A stretch of DNA of 64,000 bases from NCBI GenBank assembly GCA_046582635.1, contig JAYGEA010000056.1, positions 1 through 64,000 of the forward strand, written 5' to 3'. Origin of the DNA: GCA-2731375 sp046582635 (GTDB lineage: Bacteria > Pseudomonadota > Alphaproteobacteria > GCA-2731375). Both the position numbers and the translations under genes were made by a program. Below, piece after piece: positions 34,100 to 42,617 of the stretch (its first letter is position 1; each line of letters starts with the position of its first letter). The notes beneath the pieces were generated by a model, which was not told the DNA's origin, did not search any database, and saw only the letters and a program-made list of their open reading frames with translations.

Positions 34100-35806
34100 A
34101 TGACCATCAATCTCAATGCCCCGCAAATGACAGAGCTGAAACCCCGTATCGTGGTCATCGGCGTCGGAGGGGCGGGCGGCAACGCCGTCAACAATATGAT
34201 CTCCTCCGGCCTCGACGGGGTGGAGTTCATCGTCGCCAACACCGATGCCCAGGCCTTGGCGCAAAGCACGGCGGACCGGCGCATCCAACTGGGCGCCGGC
34301 ATCACCCAGGGCCTGGGCTGCGGCGCCCGGCCCGATGTCGGCCGCGCGGCGGCGGAAGAGGCCATCGATCAGATCCTCGATCACATGGCCGGCACCCACA
34401 TGGCCTTTATCACCGCCGGCATGGGCGGCGGCACGGGCACCGGCGGCGCGCCGGTCATTGCCGAGGCCCTGCGCAACCAGGGCATCCTGACCGTCGGCGT
34501 GGTGACCAAACCGTTCCAGTTCGAGGGCGGTCAGCGATTGCTGTCGGCGGAGCGCGGCATCGAAGAGCTGCAATCCTTCGTCGATACCCTGATCGTCATC
34601 CCGAACCAGAATTTGTTCCGGATTGCGAATGAAAAAACCACCTTCGCCGATGCCTTTGCTATGGCCGACGACGTATTGCATTCCGGCGTCCGGGGCATCA
34701 CCGATCTGATGGTGCTGCCGGGCCTGATCAATCTGGATTTCGCCGACGTGAAAACGGTGATGGCGGAAATGGGCAAGGCCATGATGGGCACCGGCGAGGC
34801 GGAGGGCGAGAAACGCGCGATCGAGGCGGCGGAAGCCGCGATTTCCAACCCGTTGCTGGACGATGTCTCCATGCAGGGCGCCCGGGGCGTTCTGATCAAC
34901 ATCACCGGCGGCATGGACCTGACCCTCTACGAAGTGGACGAAGCAGCCAACCGGGTGCGCCAGGAAGTCGATCCGAATGCCAATATCATTGTCGGCTCGG
35001 CCCTTGAGGATTCCCTGAACGGGCGCATGCGGGTATCCGTGGTGGCCACGGGGATCGAGTTGGAGGAAGGCGCCCAGCGGCCCCTGATTACAACGCCGCG
35101 CCTGGCCGCCGTGGCCGTCCGGCCCGCCGATCAGCCCATTGCCAACGAACCGGCACCCATGACCGAAGAGCCGCCGATGGCGCCTATTCCCGACATTGTT
35201 GCCGAAGGCGCGATGGCGCCCGCGGTGGCACCCGCCGCCATGGCGGAAACGCCGGCGGCGCCGGAGGTTGAAGAGCCGCCCGCATTGCCCCTGTCGTTCG
35301 AGCAGCGTGTTCCGGCTCCGAAACCACCCCAGGCGGAACCCGACCCCCTGAGCCATCAACCCAAACGGACGGCCGATATCAGCCTGGACGACGGGCCTTT
35401 CATGGCCCCACCGCCCAACCTGCCGGAGCGGGACCGCGCCCCCTTGCAGCAGCCCGATGCCTTGGCGGAGGCCGAAGCCGGCAATCCCACGGATCGGCCG
35501 GTCAAGCGCAAACGGAGCGGTTTTTCGCTGTTCCGGAGGAAACAGGCGGCGCCGACGGAGGCCGCGCCGGTTCAGCCAAGGCTCGAATCGCCCAGCCCCG
35601 AGCGGATGCGTCAGGCGATGCCGCCCCCCGCACGACCCGCCGCCCAGCCAGATGTCGTGCCGGCTGCACCGGAGGTGCCCGCCATCGCCCCCGAAATGGC
35701 GGCCCCCGAACTGCCCGCGCAAGACCCCGCACGTCCCCTCGCGCCGCCGCAAACGGAAGAGGATTTGCTTGAAATTCCGTCATTCCTGCGGCGTCAGGCC
35801 AACTAA
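34100..35806 (+). CDS. ftsZ: Cell division protein FtsZ with long C-terminal linker
   Basis: A 568-residue tubulin-like GTPase that forms the Z ring. The GTP-binding parts are VVIGVGGAGGNAVNNM at the start and the tubulin signature GMGGGTGTGGAPVIA near residue 107, followed by the T7 region NLDFADVKTVM. After about residue 335 comes a Pro/Ala-rich, mostly disordered linker of about 215 residues that includes a basic patch (RPVKRKRSGFSLFRRK). The end EEDLLEIPSFLRRQAN is the conserved peptide that binds FtsA. GAGGAGA lies 7 bases ahead of the ATG at 34100. The gap upstream may allow a separate promoter. Confidence 0.96.
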   Translation: MTINLNAPQMTELKPRIVVIGVGGAGGNAVNNMISSGLDGVEFIVANTDAQALAQSTADRRIQLGAGITQGLGCGARPDVGRAAAEEAIDQILDHMAGTHMAFITAGMGGGTGTGGAPVIAEALRNQGILTVGVVTKPFQFEGGQRLLSAERGIEELQSFVDTLIVIPNQNLFRIANEKTTFADAFAMADDVLHSGVRGITDLMVLPGLINLDFADVKTVMAEMGKAMMGTGEAEGEKRAIEAAEAAISNPLLDDVSMQGARGVLINITGGMDLTLYEVDEAANRVRQEVDPNANIIVGSALEDSLNGRMRVSVVATGIELEEGAQRPLITTPRLAAVAVRPADQPIANEPAPMTEEPPMAPIPDIVAEGAMAPAVAPAAMAETPAAPEVEEPPALPLSFEQRVPAPKPPQAEPDPLSHQPKRTADISLDDGPFMAPPPNLPERDRAPLQQPDALAEAEAGNPTDRPVKRKRSGFSLFRRKQAAPTEAAPVQPRLESPSPERMRQAMPPPARPAAQPDVVPAAPEVPAIAPEMAAPELPAQDPARPLAPPQTEEDLLEIPSFLRRQAN

Positions 35807-35907
35807 GGGACGAATACACGAAAGGTCGCGGTTTGTTGCGGTGTCAGTCCGGGCGTGAAAAAACCTTCATCGGACTGGCGCCGTAATGAAATGTAATAAC
35901 CTTTGAT

Positions 35908-35936
35908 TTGAGCATCTTGGGATCGGTTGCTAATAA
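35908..35936 (+). promoter_or_regulatory. Candidate lpxC promoter
   Basis: TTGAGC, a 17-base spacer and TAATAA lie in the AT-rich 274-base region between ftsZ and lpxC. A 7-bp stem CAGTCCG/CGGACTG at 35845-35877 just after ftsZ could be a weak terminator. Both calls are by eye. Confidence 0.3.
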
Positions 35937-36080
35937 AATAATACAAGGTGCTAATTTCGAAGGGCGATTCCGTTTTGCATTCTGTGTTTTGAAATCTGAT
36001 TGCATGCAGCATTTGCCCGCCATGAAATAGGCGCCAGAGAGAAACCGGCAAGACATTAAAGTTTGAGGCGGATTGAAGAC

Positions 36081-37070
36081 GTGAACGCGATGCAGCAACA
36101 TACGCTGAAGAATGCCATTAATTGTTCCGGTGTCGGCCTGCATAGTGGCGCCAAAGTGACCATGTGTCTGCGACCGGCCGCCATTGGCAGTGGCATTGTC
36201 TTCCACCGCACGGATATCAACGCCGCCATTTCCACCGCCAATACGGATGATGCGGCAGTGGTTGATGGGGATATTCCCGCCCGCTGGGACGCTGTCAGCG
36301 ACACGGTCATGTCGACGACGATACAAAATGACGCCGGGATAAAGGTCGCCACGGTGGAACATTTGATGGCCGCACTGGCCGGCTGCGGCGTCGACAACGT
36401 CCGGGTCGAACTGGACGGGCCGGAAGTTCCGGTGATGGATGGCTCTTCCGCGCCGTTTGTATTTCTGATCGAATGCGCCGGCCTGGCCCCGCAGCAGGCC
36501 CGACGCCGGGCCATCCGGGTGCTGCGCCGGGTGGAGATTGATGACGGTCACCGCCGGGCGGCCTTGCTGCCGTCGGATGGCTTTACCGTGTCCCTGGAGA
36601 TCGAATTCGACAGTCCGGCGATAGCGCGGCAATCGGGCTTTTTTGATCTGCATAACGGCGGCTTCAAGCGGGACATCTGCCGCGCCCGCACCTTTGGCTT
36701 TGAACATGATGTCAGCCGTCTGAAGGACCTTGGCCTGGGCCAGGGCGGATCCCTGGATAATGTCGTGGTGGTTGGCCGCGATGACGAGATCATGAACGAC
36801 GGCGGTTTGCGCTATGGCGACGAATTTGTTCGCCACAAGGTGCTGGACTGCGTCGGCGATTTCTATCTGGCCGGCGCTCCCTTGCTGGCCCATTTTGCCG
36901 GCCAGCGCACCGGCCACGCCAGCAACAACGCGCTGTTGCGCAAATTGTTCGCCGACCCGGCAAATTGGGAATATTGCTATGATCAGGCAAAACCCTCCGA
37001 TGGCCTGATCGACGTCTGGGACGAGTCTTTGACGGCCGTGCCAAATTCCATCGTTGCCCAGACAGCCTAA
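36081..37070 (+). CDS. lpxC: UDP-3-O-acyl-N-acetylglucosamine deacetylase LpxC
   Basis: A 329-residue zinc deacetylase that commits UDP-acyl-GlcNAc to lipid A synthesis, so this is an LPS-bearing cell. QQHTLKNAINCSGVGLHSG is the N-terminal motif. Zinc ligands lie in VATVEHLMAAL (near residue 92) and in KVLDCVGDFYLAG (near residue 255), and the catalytic His in GQRTGHASNNALL. GTG at 36081 behind GAGGCGG gives M-N-A-M-Q-Q; ATG at 36090 is an equal alternative and TTG at 36063 is less likely. It is the last gene of the dcw cluster, followed 12 bases later by a DUF2889 gene rather than by bamD. Confidence 0.94.
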   Translation: MNAMQQHTLKNAINCSGVGLHSGAKVTMCLRPAAIGSGIVFHRTDINAAISTANTDDAAVVDGDIPARWDAVSDTVMSTTIQNDAGIKVATVEHLMAALAGCGVDNVRVELDGPEVPVMDGSSAPFVFLIECAGLAPQQARRRAIRVLRRVEIDDGHRRAALLPSDGFTVSLEIEFDSPAIARQSGFFDLHNGGFKRDICRARTFGFEHDVSRLKDLGLGQGGSLDNVVVVGRDDEIMNDGGLRYGDEFVRHKVLDCVGDFYLAGAPLLAHFAGQRTGHASNNALLRKLFADPANWEYCYDQAKPSDGLIDVWDESLTAVPNSIVAQTA

Positions 37071-37082
37071 CTGCCTGCAATC

Positions 37083-37634
37083 ATGCCCCTTAGCGATCCG
37101 GCGCCCCGCGCCCTCCAACATATTCGTCGTCTCGAACTCAAAGCCTATGAGCGTCAGGACGGCCTGTGGGATATTGAGGGCCATATCATTGACTATAAAA
37201 CCGAAGACTACGACATGCTGGACAGCAAGCGCACCGCCGCCCAACCCATGCATGATATGTGGCTGCGCCTGACCATCGATACGGAGCTGGTGGTGCGGGC
37301 GGCGGAGGCGGTGATGGACGCGGGCGCCCATACGCCGTGCGAACTGGTGACGCCGAACTATGACCGACTGGTTGGCCTGAAGATGGGACCGGGATGGAAC
37401 CGCGCCGTGCGCGAGCGCCTCGGCGGTGTCATGGGCTGCACCCATTTGAACGAAATGCTGGCGCAAATGGCCACCACGGCCATGCAATCCCTGTTCGAGG
37501 CCATGGGCAGTGTGGCCGACCGACCCGGCGGCGGACGGTATCTGAGCCCCGGTCTGCATAATTCCTGCCACGCCTATGCCTTGAACAGCCCCTACATCCG
37601 CGATTACTTTCCGGACTATTACAAGGCTGATTAA
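37083..37634 (+). CDS. DUF2889 domain-containing protein
   Basis: A 183-residue protein of the DUF2889 family, whose role is not known. It begins with HIRRLELKAYERQDGLWDIE and GHIIDYKTEDYDM, keeps the conserved MHDMWLRLTID, and has a GVMGCTHLNEMLAQMATTAM segment with a Cys and His that could bind metal. No signal peptide or membrane segment is seen. It follows lpxC by 12 bases and may be on the same transcript. It converges with ubiG across 51 bases. Confidence 0.85.
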   Translation: MPLSDPAPRALQHIRRLELKAYERQDGLWDIEGHIIDYKTEDYDMLDSKRTAAQPMHDMWLRLTIDTELVVRAAEAVMDAGAHTPCELVTPNYDRLVGLKMGPGWNRAVRERLGGVMGCTHLNEMLAQMATTAMQSLFEAMGSVADRPGGGRYLSPGLHNSCHAYALNSPYIRDYFPDYYKAD

Positions 37635-37685
37635 CAGTCTTCCCAGCCAAGGCATGGGGCTGATCGACAATTTCAGTGTTATTCT

Positions 37686-38438
37686 TTAGCTGCGCAATTC
37701 ACTCGATTTAACGGCATACGCCAGGTAATTGACGCCGGAATCGCGGCTGAGGCGCCATTCGCCTTGGCGGGGCAGATATTTCATGCCCGTGATATCGCGC
37801 AGATCAGCCCCGGCGTGGCGCAGGTGGCGGCCCAGTTCGGCGGGTTTTTGAAAGCGCTGCCAATCGTGGGTGCCCACCGGCACCCAGCGCAGCACATGTT
37901 CGGCCGCCAGAATGGCCTGCAGATAGGCTTTCGGCGTGCGGTTCATGGTCGCCAACAGCAGCGCGCCCCCTGGCCGGGTCAGGCCGACCAGGGCGGCGAT
38001 GAAACCCGGCACATCGGCCACATGTTCGATGACCTCCATGCTGACCACCACGTCGAATTGCGCGCCGGTGGCGGCCAGGTCCTCCGCCGCGACTGCCCGG
38101 TAATCCACCTCCAGCCCCTGGCCCATGGCATGGGCCTTGGCGGCGGTGATGGTTTCCGCGCCCGCGTCAATGGCGGTGACGGCGGCGCCCAGGCGGGCAA
38201 ATGGTTCCGAAAGCAGCCCGGCCCCGCAACCCACGTCCAACAGGGTCAGGCCGTCCAGGGGCCGAAATCCGGTATCATCGAGATCAAAATGAGCGCAGAG
38301 CCGCTGCCGGCTGTAGCGCAGACGGGTCGGGTTCAGGCGGTGCAGGGGGGCCATGGGGCCGTCCGCGTCCCACCAATCATCCGCCATGCGGGCAAATCGG
38401 TCAATTTCGTCGAGGTCTATGGAGGCCGCCCGCGCCAT
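37686..38438 (-). CDS. ubiG: Ubiquinone biosynthesis O-methyltransferase UbiG
   Basis: A 250-residue SAM-dependent methyltransferase for both O-methylations in ubiquinone synthesis. It begins with the UbiG-specific IDRFARMADDWWDADGPMAPLH and RLRYSRQRL, then the SAM motif LLDVGCGAGLLSEPFARLG near residue 70, VVSMEVIEHVADV, and LATMNRTPKAY with VGTHDWQRFQKPAEL. The start at 38438 is supported by GGAAAGA just ahead of it; an in-frame ATG at 38456 lacks such a site. It is divergent from a small gene and lysC. Confidence 0.94.
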   Translation of the reverse strand: MARAASIDLDEIDRFARMADDWWDADGPMAPLHRLNPTRLRYSRQRLCAHFDLDDTGFRPLDGLTLLDVGCGAGLLSEPFARLGAAVTAIDAGAETITAAKAHAMGQGLEVDYRAVAAEDLAATGAQFDVVVSMEVIEHVADVPGFIAALVGLTRPGGALLLATMNRTPKAYLQAILAAEHVLRWVPVGTHDWQRFQKPAELGRHLRHAGADLRDITGMKYLPRQGEWRLSRDSGVNYLAYAVKSSELRS

Positions 38439-38518
38439 GTCATTTCTTTCCGCCATGAGATTGAGATCATAGCATATATTCCCCATATGGTAGGTTGGCA
38501 TAATGCGAGGACATGAAC

Positions 38519-38803
38519 ATGGCGCCTGAGAATGAAGCCTTGATCCTAGATCTGGTGGAGTGGATCGCCCGAAAACCGAGGCCATATCATGATGTTATGG
38601 AGGCCTGGCGCACGTCATGCCCCCGGCTGCCCATATGGGAGGAGGCGGTGGCGCAAAAGCTCGTGGTACGGGAAAGCGGCGGCGCGGCCGGCGCCATGGT
38701 GCGGGTGACCCCAACCGGACGCGCCATGCTGTCGGATGCCGGGCGCGTGGCTGCCCCCCAGACGCAAGATCAGACGCAAGATCAGATGCGGGATCACTTG
38801 TAA
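38519..38803 (+). CDS. Small conserved-type hypothetical protein upstream of lysC
   Basis: A 94-residue soluble protein with a compact core: LILDLVEWIARKPRPYHDVMEAW, then CPRLPIWEEAVAQKLVV, then VRVTPTGRAML. The layout (helix, tryptophan-rich link, helix, beta) resembles a small winged-helix domain, and similar short proteins are found before aspartokinase genes in alphaproteobacteria, but I know of no function. ATG at 38519 is preferred over 38513 because GCGAGG is then at proper distance. The tail has a repeat TQDQTQDQMRD. Confidence 0.7.
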   Translation: MAPENEALILDLVEWIARKPRPYHDVMEAWRTSCPRLPIWEEAVAQKLVVRESGGAAGAMVRVTPTGRAMLSDAGRVAAPQTQDQTQDQMRDHL

Positions 38804-38827
38804 GCCTTCCATCCTTTGAGTATGTAT

Positions 38828-38846
38828 AGCCGCCCTATCGGCGGCT
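38828..38846 (+). terminator. Hairpin between the small gene and lysC
   Basis: AGCCGCC, loop CTATC, GGCGGCT: a perfect 7-bp stem 25 bases after the small gene's stop, followed by only two T. It may be a weak terminator or attenuate lysC expression. Confidence 0.35.
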
Positions 38847-38896
38847 TTGGCCCCGGGAGCGGGTTGAAAAGGCGGTTTTGGACGCCGGGTGAGGAA

Positions 38897-40117
38897 ATGG
38901 CACGAATAGTCATGAAATTCGGCGGCACGTCCGTGGCCGATGTGGAGCGTTTGCGCTATGTCGCCGACCGTGTTGCCGCTACGGTTAATGGGGGCAATGA
39001 AGTCGCGGTGGTGTTGTCCGCCATGGCCGGCACAACCAATATGCTGATCGACCTGACCCGCGAGATGTGCGCCCTGCATGATGCCCGGGAATACGATTCC
39101 GTGGTCTCCACCGGCGAGCAGATCACCATCGGGCTGTTGGCCATGGCCTTGCAGGAACGCGGTATCCAGGCCCGCTCCTGGATGGGCTGGCAACTTCCCA
39201 TCCGCACCGATGGGGTGCATGGCAGCGCCCGCATTGAAAATATCGACGGGGCCGAGATTGCCCGGCGCATGGGCGAAGGCGAGGTCGCGGTGGTGGCGGG
39301 TTTTCAAGGGCTCTCGCCCAACAGCCGGGTGACCACGCTGGGGCGGGGCGGCTCGGACATCACGGCGGTGGCCCTGGCGGCGGCGTTGGGCGCGGACCGC
39401 TGCGACATTCACACGGACGTGGATGGTGTATTTACCGCCGATCCGCGCATCGTGACGGCGGCGCGGAAGCTTGATAGAATTACCTACGAGGAAATGTTGG
39501 AAATGGCGTCCCAGGGCGCCAAGGTGCTGCAAACCCGGTCAGTCGAATTGGCCATGAACCATCGGGTACGGGTGCAGGTGCTTTCCAGCTTTCATGATGC
39601 CCCCGGTACTTTAGTTGTTGATGAGGACGAGATCGTGGAACAAGCGGTGGTCAGCGGTATTACCTATGCATCCGACGAGGCCAAGGTGACCCTTTTAAAT
39701 GTCTCCGACCGGCCCGGCGTGGCGGCAGCCATCTTTGGGCCCCTGGCGGATGCCAATGTGAACGTAGATATGATCGTCCAGAGCGCCTCGCCCGACGGCA
39801 CCTCCACGGACATGACATTCACTGTCGGGCGGGCCGAGCTGCCCCGTGTCGAAGCCATTTTGGCGGAGCACCGTGATGCCATTGGCTTCAAGAAAATCAT
39901 TACCGACGGTGAAATCGTCAAGGTTTCGGTGATCGGCGTCGGCATGCGGTCCCATGCCGGCGTGGCCCAACGCATGTTCGCCGCCCTGTCCGAGAAGCAA
40001 ATCAACATTCACGCCATATCCACGTCCGAGATCAAGATTTCCGTGCTGATCGGCGCCGAATATACCGAACTGGCCGTGCGCAGCCTGCATTCCGCCTATG
40101 GATTGGATGCCGCTTGA
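38897..40117 (+). CDS. lysC: Aspartate kinase
   Basis: A 406-residue aspartokinase, the entry step to lysine, threonine, methionine and diaminopimelate. The catalytic KFGGTSVADVERL is at residues 7-19, and VSTGEQITIGLLAMAL and TLGRGGSDITAVALAAAL follow. Two C-terminal ACT domains (about residues 265-400), with DRPGVAAAIFGPLADANVNVD and ISTSEIKISVL, predict feedback control by lysine and/or threonine. The ATG at 38897 is preceded by GAGGA; the open frame further upstream has no family match. It also feeds meso-DAP to the wall pathway encoded earlier in the window. Confidence 0.95.
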   Translation: MARIVMKFGGTSVADVERLRYVADRVAATVNGGNEVAVVLSAMAGTTNMLIDLTREMCALHDAREYDSVVSTGEQITIGLLAMALQERGIQARSWMGWQLPIRTDGVHGSARIENIDGAEIARRMGEGEVAVVAGFQGLSPNSRVTTLGRGGSDITAVALAAALGADRCDIHTDVDGVFTADPRIVTAARKLDRITYEEMLEMASQGAKVLQTRSVELAMNHRVRVQVLSSFHDAPGTLVVDEDEIVEQAVVSGITYASDEAKVTLLNVSDRPGVAAAIFGPLADANVNVDMIVQSASPDGTSTDMTFTVGRAELPRVEAILAEHRDAIGFKKIITDGEIVKVSVIGVGMRSHAGVAQRMFAALSEKQINIHAISTSEIKISVLIGAEYTELAVRSLHSAYGLDAA

Positions 40118-40180
40118 AGAACCCGGTGTACATATTTCACGCCGATGGCACGGGTAGGTCGCTCTCATGAGCGCGCCATC

Positions 40181-42445
40181 ATGAGCGCGGCTGCGGCACC
40201 ATCGGGTCCCCGTATCCTGCTGCGCCGCCTGCGCGAGGTCATGGCGGGCGAAGGTTCGGCCCAGGCCCGCATGGACCAACTGGTCATGACAATCGCCGCC
40301 AATATGGTGGCCGAGGTTTGTTCCATCTATCTGCTGCGCGATGGGCTGTTGGAGCTGTTCGCGACCGAGGGCCTGAAACCTTCCGCCGTGCATAAGACCA
40401 CCCTGCGCGTTGGCGAGGGCCTGGTCGGGCAGATCGCGCAACTGGCCAGACCCATGGCGTTGTCCGAGGCACGCTCCCACCCAAGCTTTGCCGCCCGCCC
40501 GGAAACCGGCGAGGAGGATTACCATTCCCTGATGGGGGTGCCCGTGCTGCGCGGCGGACGGGTGGTGGGCGTCCTTGTACTGCAGAACCGTATCAACCGA
40601 GATTATTCCGCCGATGAAATCGAGGCCATGCAGACCATCGCCATGGTTTTGGCGGAAATGGTCGGCGGTGCCTTGCAGGAAGAAATGCCGGGCGTCGGCA
40701 CCTTTGGCACCGACGGATTGCCGCGGCGCATGGCCGGGCTGTCCCTGAACGAGGGCCTGGCCCGCGGCGTCGCCGTGCTGCACGCGCCGCGGATCGTGGT
40801 GGAACGCCATGTCGCTGATGATGTGGACGTTGAAGCGAGACGCCTGACCACCGCCTTGAACGATCTGCGGGTCCAAGTTGATAGCATGTTGCAAGCCGCC
40901 ATAGCGGAGCCGGGCGGTGAATCCCGCGATATTCTCGAAGCCTACCGCATGTTCGCCCATGACAAGGGCTGGATGGCCCGCCTGCATGATGCCGTTCAAG
41001 GCGGCTTCACGGCCGAGGCGGCGGTGGAGCGGGTGCAGGTGGAGAACAGGGCCCGCATGTCGGAAATCTCCGATGCCTATCTGCGCGAACGGCTGCATGA
41101 TCTGGAGGATCTATCCAACCGCCTGATGCGTCATCTGACCCATGGCGGACAAATGCCCGAACACGACGTGCCGGAGCAGGCGGTGGTGGTCGCCTGGAAT
41201 ATGGGTCCGGCCGAGTTGCTGGACTATGACGTGGACCGCGTCAAGGCGCTGGTGCTGGAAGAAGGCTCCCCCACTTCGCATGTGGCCATCGTCGCCCGCG
41301 CCTTGCAGATACCGGTGGTCGGACGCCTTGATGGTCTTTTGGACAATGTGGAAAGCGGCGATGATTTGGTGGTCGATGGGGACAACGCCCAGCTGTTCGT
41401 GCGCCCGGCGGCGGACGCCCTGGCAGCCTTTTCCGCCAATCTGGAGATGCACCAGGCCAAGGCCGCGCAATATGCCGCCCTGCGCGACCAGCCCGCGGTC
41501 AGCAAGGATGGCACCCGCATTCAGCTTAACCTCAATGCCGGCTTGCTGGCCGACCTGCCCCATTTGGAAGGCACCGGCGCCGACGGCATCGGGCTGTACC
41601 GCACCGAGCTGCATTTCATGGTCCGGGCGACCTTGCCCACGGTGTCCATGCAGACGGATTTTTATGGCCGGGTGCTGGACCAGGCCGGCGACCGGCCAGT
41701 GGTTTTCCGCACTCTGGATGTGGGTGGCGACAAGATGCTGCCCTATCTGGCCCGCCATGACGACGAGCGCAACCCGGCCATGGGTTGGCGGGCGATCCGG
41801 CTTTCCCTGGACCGGCCCGTTCTGTTGCGCATGCAAATCCGCGCGCTGTTGAAGGCGGCGGCCAGCCGGCCGCTTTCGGTCATGTTTCCCATGATCGCCG
41901 AAGTGTCTGAATTCAAGGCGGCGCGAAAATTGCTGGATCGCGAAGTAGAACGTCAGACGCGCATGGGCGAAAAAACCCCTTCCACCTTGCGTGTGGGCAC
42001 CATGCTGGAAGTGCCCAGCCTGGCCTGGCAACTGCCCGCCCTGTTGCCCCTGGTTGATTTCGTATCCATCGGCAGCAATGATTTGATGCAATTTCTGTTT
42101 GCGGCCGATCGCGGCAATCCCCGTTTGGCGAACCGCTATGATGAACTAAGCCCCTCTGCCCTGTCCTTGGTGCGCGATATTGTGCGGCGTTGTGATGCGG
42201 CCAATGTACCCGTCAGCCTGTGCGGCGAGGCGGCGGGACGGCCCGTCGATGCCATGGCCCTGCTTGGCCTTGGCCTACGCAGTATTTCCATGGGCGCGGC
42301 CTCTATCGGGGCGGTGAAGATGATGGTGCGCAGCCTGGACCTGCCATCTTTACAGACGTTTATGGAGGACTTTTATGATTCTCCTGAACATAGTTTGCGC
42401 AACGCCTTGAAGCAATATGCCGAAGATCACAACGTTGCCATATAA
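40181..42445 (+). CDS. ptsP: Phosphoenolpyruvate-protein phosphotransferase PtsP (EI-Ntr)
   Basis: A 754-residue enzyme I of the nitrogen PTS. An N-terminal GAF domain (residues about 20-160, with TLRVGEGLVGQIAQLA) is followed by the PEP-utiliser domains. The phosphorylated His is in EEGSPTSHVAIVARAL near residue 370. The PEP-binding barrel includes GIGLYRTELHFM, TLDVGGDKMLPYLA and FVSIGSNDLMQFLFAADR, and the Cys of VSLCGEAAGRP. ATG 40181 is preferred since the GAF domain follows closely; ATG 40145 in the same frame is possible. A five-codon reading frame at 40167-40184 overlaps this start. Confidence 0.94.
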   Translation: MSAAAAPSGPRILLRRLREVMAGEGSAQARMDQLVMTIAANMVAEVCSIYLLRDGLLELFATEGLKPSAVHKTTLRVGEGLVGQIAQLARPMALSEARSHPSFAARPETGEEDYHSLMGVPVLRGGRVVGVLVLQNRINRDYSADEIEAMQTIAMVLAEMVGGALQEEMPGVGTFGTDGLPRRMAGLSLNEGLARGVAVLHAPRIVVERHVADDVDVEARRLTTALNDLRVQVDSMLQAAIAEPGGESRDILEAYRMFAHDKGWMARLHDAVQGGFTAEAAVERVQVENRARMSEISDAYLRERLHDLEDLSNRLMRHLTHGGQMPEHDVPEQAVVVAWNMGPAELLDYDVDRVKALVLEEGSPTSHVAIVARALQIPVVGRLDGLLDNVESGDDLVVDGDNAQLFVRPAADALAAFSANLEMHQAKAAQYAALRDQPAVSKDGTRIQLNLNAGLLADLPHLEGTGADGIGLYRTELHFMVRATLPTVSMQTDFYGRVLDQAGDRPVVFRTLDVGGDKMLPYLARHDDERNPAMGWRAIRLSLDRPVLLRMQIRALLKAAASRPLSVMFPMIAEVSEFKAARKLLDREVERQTRMGEKTPSTLRVGTMLEVPSLAWQLPALLPLVDFVSIGSNDLMQFLFAADRGNPRLANRYDELSPSALSLVRDIVRRCDAANVPVSLCGEAAGRPVDAMALLGLGLRSISMGAASIGAVKMMVRSLDLPSLQTFMEDFYDSPEHSLRNALKQYAEDHNVAI

Positions 42446-42495
42446 ACTATTGCATTTGCTGAATTATTCTTGATCTGCTACAAGCATTTCCTAAG

Positions 42496-42504
42496 TTATC
42501 CACA
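42496..42504 (+). promoter_or_regulatory. Single DnaA-box match upstream of rodZ
   Basis: TTATCCACA is an exact match to the DnaA consensus, in the 172-base gap between ptsP and rodZ. Only one copy is seen, so it is not an origin; DnaA control of the downstream gene is possible but a chance match is likely. Confidence 0.3.
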
Positions 42505-42617
42505 ATTGACTGCCGTACCGGTGATTGGTAGCGGGACGATTTGTATTATCGCGTGATAATTTTAGCGTTCAGGGCATTGATCGCCGGCCGGCGAGGGCTA
42601 GTCTGGAATAAGTTGCC

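Noticed and set aside
34094..35752. 552-codon open frame antisense to ftsZ
   Set aside because: Mirror frame of a well-supported gene; no ribosome site and no family features.
35844..37670. 608-codon open frame antisense to lpxC and the DUF2889 gene
   Set aside because: It spans two genes and an intergenic gap; composition is that of a shadow frame.
42496..42504. Replication origin at the DnaA box
   Set aside because: Only one box, with no cluster, AT-rich unwinding region or origin-linked genes.
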